A stretch of DNA of 64,000 nucleotides, from the NCBI GenBank assembly GCA_905116865.2, contig CAJHNH020004835.1:491107-555106 (forward strand), given 5' to 3'. A program made the position numbers and the translations under genes. The notes below the pieces were generated by a model. It saw only the letters and a program-made list of their open reading frames with translations, had not been told where the DNA came from and searched no databases. Position 1 is the stretch's first letter, and each line of letters begins with the position of its first letter. Source of the stretch: Candidula unifasciata (lineage: Eukaryota; Mollusca; Gastropoda; Stylommatophora; Geomitridae). Shown here one piece after another: positions 62,950 through 64,000 of this stretch.

Positions 62950-63440
62950 AGCACCCCACCCCCTACCCACCCCCGGCAGTATAGGTAATACCGAAAGTTT
63001 CTAAAAGGCATCAATCAGTCTCTTTTCATCGATACATACGGTAAAATACACTTTGCAGTGAGAAGGGGCAAAAAGCCATGACTACCACTATTACTACAAC
63101 CACATGAAGGAAACAGTTTCCATCGCAGAACAGAGCAGAAAAATGAAACGTTTGACACACAATGTCACCTAGCCAGCCCACTGGGGTAAACAAAACACGG
63201 AACAACAACGGCCTCTGGGGGCAGTGACAGCGATCACTGTCCGTGTCAACCATACAACTAAAACACTGTGCATTGTTCCGTGTGGCGGGCTCCTGTAGCT
63301 GGACCGTCAGTCAGCAAATACCAGGGGAAGTCTGTGCGGGACGCCCAGCGCGACTGTTCTGTATGTAAGTTACCTCAAGTCATAGTTATACTGTTTGATT
63401 ATCCAGGAGAGAGGAAAGATTACGGGGTGAATGTGGCTAT
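62950..63440. other. Intron, no recognised element
   Basis: No motif or repeat family identified in this interval between the trinucleotide tract and the SINE-B copy. Confidence 0.35.
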
Positions 63441-63445
63441 ATGGT

Positions 63446-63845
63446 AACAAGGTTTGAAGGTTTGATCAACATCATGGCACACCGGTAGTAACCCATAAGT
63501 GCTCCGTTTTTTTTTATAACTCAAATGTGAGTTCGAAGAAGCTCAGCACAGTGCACAGGCTCTGTAACACCGACGAGGGTCCTGAAATACTTTGGGTAGA
63601 TTTTCAACTCTAAATTTTTGCCCGGGCAGCGCCGTTATGCTATTTTTTTGATTTCCTTCTGCTAAGAGATTTGTCACGTGTGCAACAATGCATACGGTCG
63701 TCCGATCTAACTACCCAGATACCAGGGAAAATAACTAGAAGTCCAAGTCCACGTGAAAAAATCCCAGCCCTTACAGGGGATTAAACCCGGAACCTCTAGC
63801 ACTCGAGGCGGACACCATGCTTGAAGATCACGCAGCCCCCGACCG
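63446..63845 (-). mobile_element. SINE-B copy with tRNA-like head
   Basis: Tail 'ggtttgatcaacatcatggc' with 'gtagtaacccataagtgctc' at the left; 'cctgaaatactttgggtaga' and 'aagtccaagtccacgtgaaa' in the body; head 'ggggattaaacccggaacct' and 'ccatgcttgaagatcacgca'. It ends about 30 bases from the donor of the exon at 63878. Confidence 0.92.
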
Positions 63846-63877
63846 AGTAACAACAAAACGTAAGCTCGTTTACGTAC

Positions 63878-64000
63878 CATTAGGGCAAGCTGAGGCTCAA
63901 CATCATCACGTAGATTGCCGGGTGTAGAATGGATACCACTGTTCCATGGTCTTTCAATGACTTCCGTAAGTGCCAAGTTTTCTGCGCCGTCTTCTTCTTC
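63878..64000 (-). CDS. Candidate upstream exon at the window edge
   Basis: From the right edge of the window an open frame runs 41 codons, beginning with acidic residues and reading EEEDGAENLALTEVIERPWN, then SGIHSTPGNLRDDVEPQLAL. It ends at CTAATG|GTACGT, a good donor, in phase 0. The sequence is not repetitive and is immediately followed by intron containing a SINE. It is probably a real coding exon. Class XVIII myosins have long N-terminal extensions (KE-rich and PDZ regions), so it may belong to that gene, but no domain is recognisable here. Confidence 0.55.

Noticed and set aside
62335..63014. Serine/glycine- and valine-rich ORFs
   Set aside because: They translate an imperfect trinucleotide tract; compositional artefact.

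Overview
The window looks like nuclear DNA of an animal, most likely a mollusc and perhaps a gastropod. The grounds are small exons with GT-AG introns, tRNA-derived SINEs, many 5'-truncated non-LTR retrotransposons, long minisatellites and no bacterial-type gene arrangement. The mollusc assignment is an inference from the repeat style, not a proof.

One host gene can be supported with confidence. On the minus strand, ten exons between 29328 and 1 join without a single phase conflict. They encode about 490 residues of an unconventional class XVIII myosin (MYO18A-like), from the N-terminal SH3-like module through the P-loop, the switch I region and switch II, and the gene continues past base 1. 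Several of these exons are short or overlap no long ORF (17382-17442, 5733-5843, 1-191). Upstream on the same strand are four weaker candidate exons that all end in phase 0: 34377-34433, 46478-46567, 52188-52355 and 63878-64000. They could supply alternative 5' ends, but their link to the gene is inferred.

Almost everything else is intron filled with repeats. Most large introns hold a private tandem array: 31 bp (6.0-6.4 kb), 61 bp (7.8-11.9 kb), 46-47 bp (14.8-15.6 kb), a purine tract (17.9-18.6 kb), 50 bp (21.6-23.5 kb), 39 bp (25.0-25.3 kb), 33 bp (27.8-29.1 kb), 37-42 bp (30.1-32.5 kb), 60 bp (38.6-40.4 kb), 64 bp (40.4-42.0 kb), 68 bp (49.0-49.2 kb) and 54 bp (60.0-60.6 kb). Some arrays can be traced to a source: the 61-bp unit matches the tail of a tRNA-derived SINE, the 31-bp unit lies inside a SPIN-like hAT element, and the 46-47 bp unit contains a copy of the adjacent exon's own splice donor.

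Interspersed elements include an I/Jockey-type LINE with RNase H (one 1.9-kb copy and more than a dozen 3' ends with pentanucleotide tails), RTE-like LINE relics, at least five SINE families, a roughly 290-bp repeat with a GAA tail, a hAT-like element and a TTAA-flanked MITE nested within it. From about 35 to 64 kb the window is a dense mosaic of these fragments and simple repeats. No tRNA or rRNA gene, CRISPR array or intact transposase was found.
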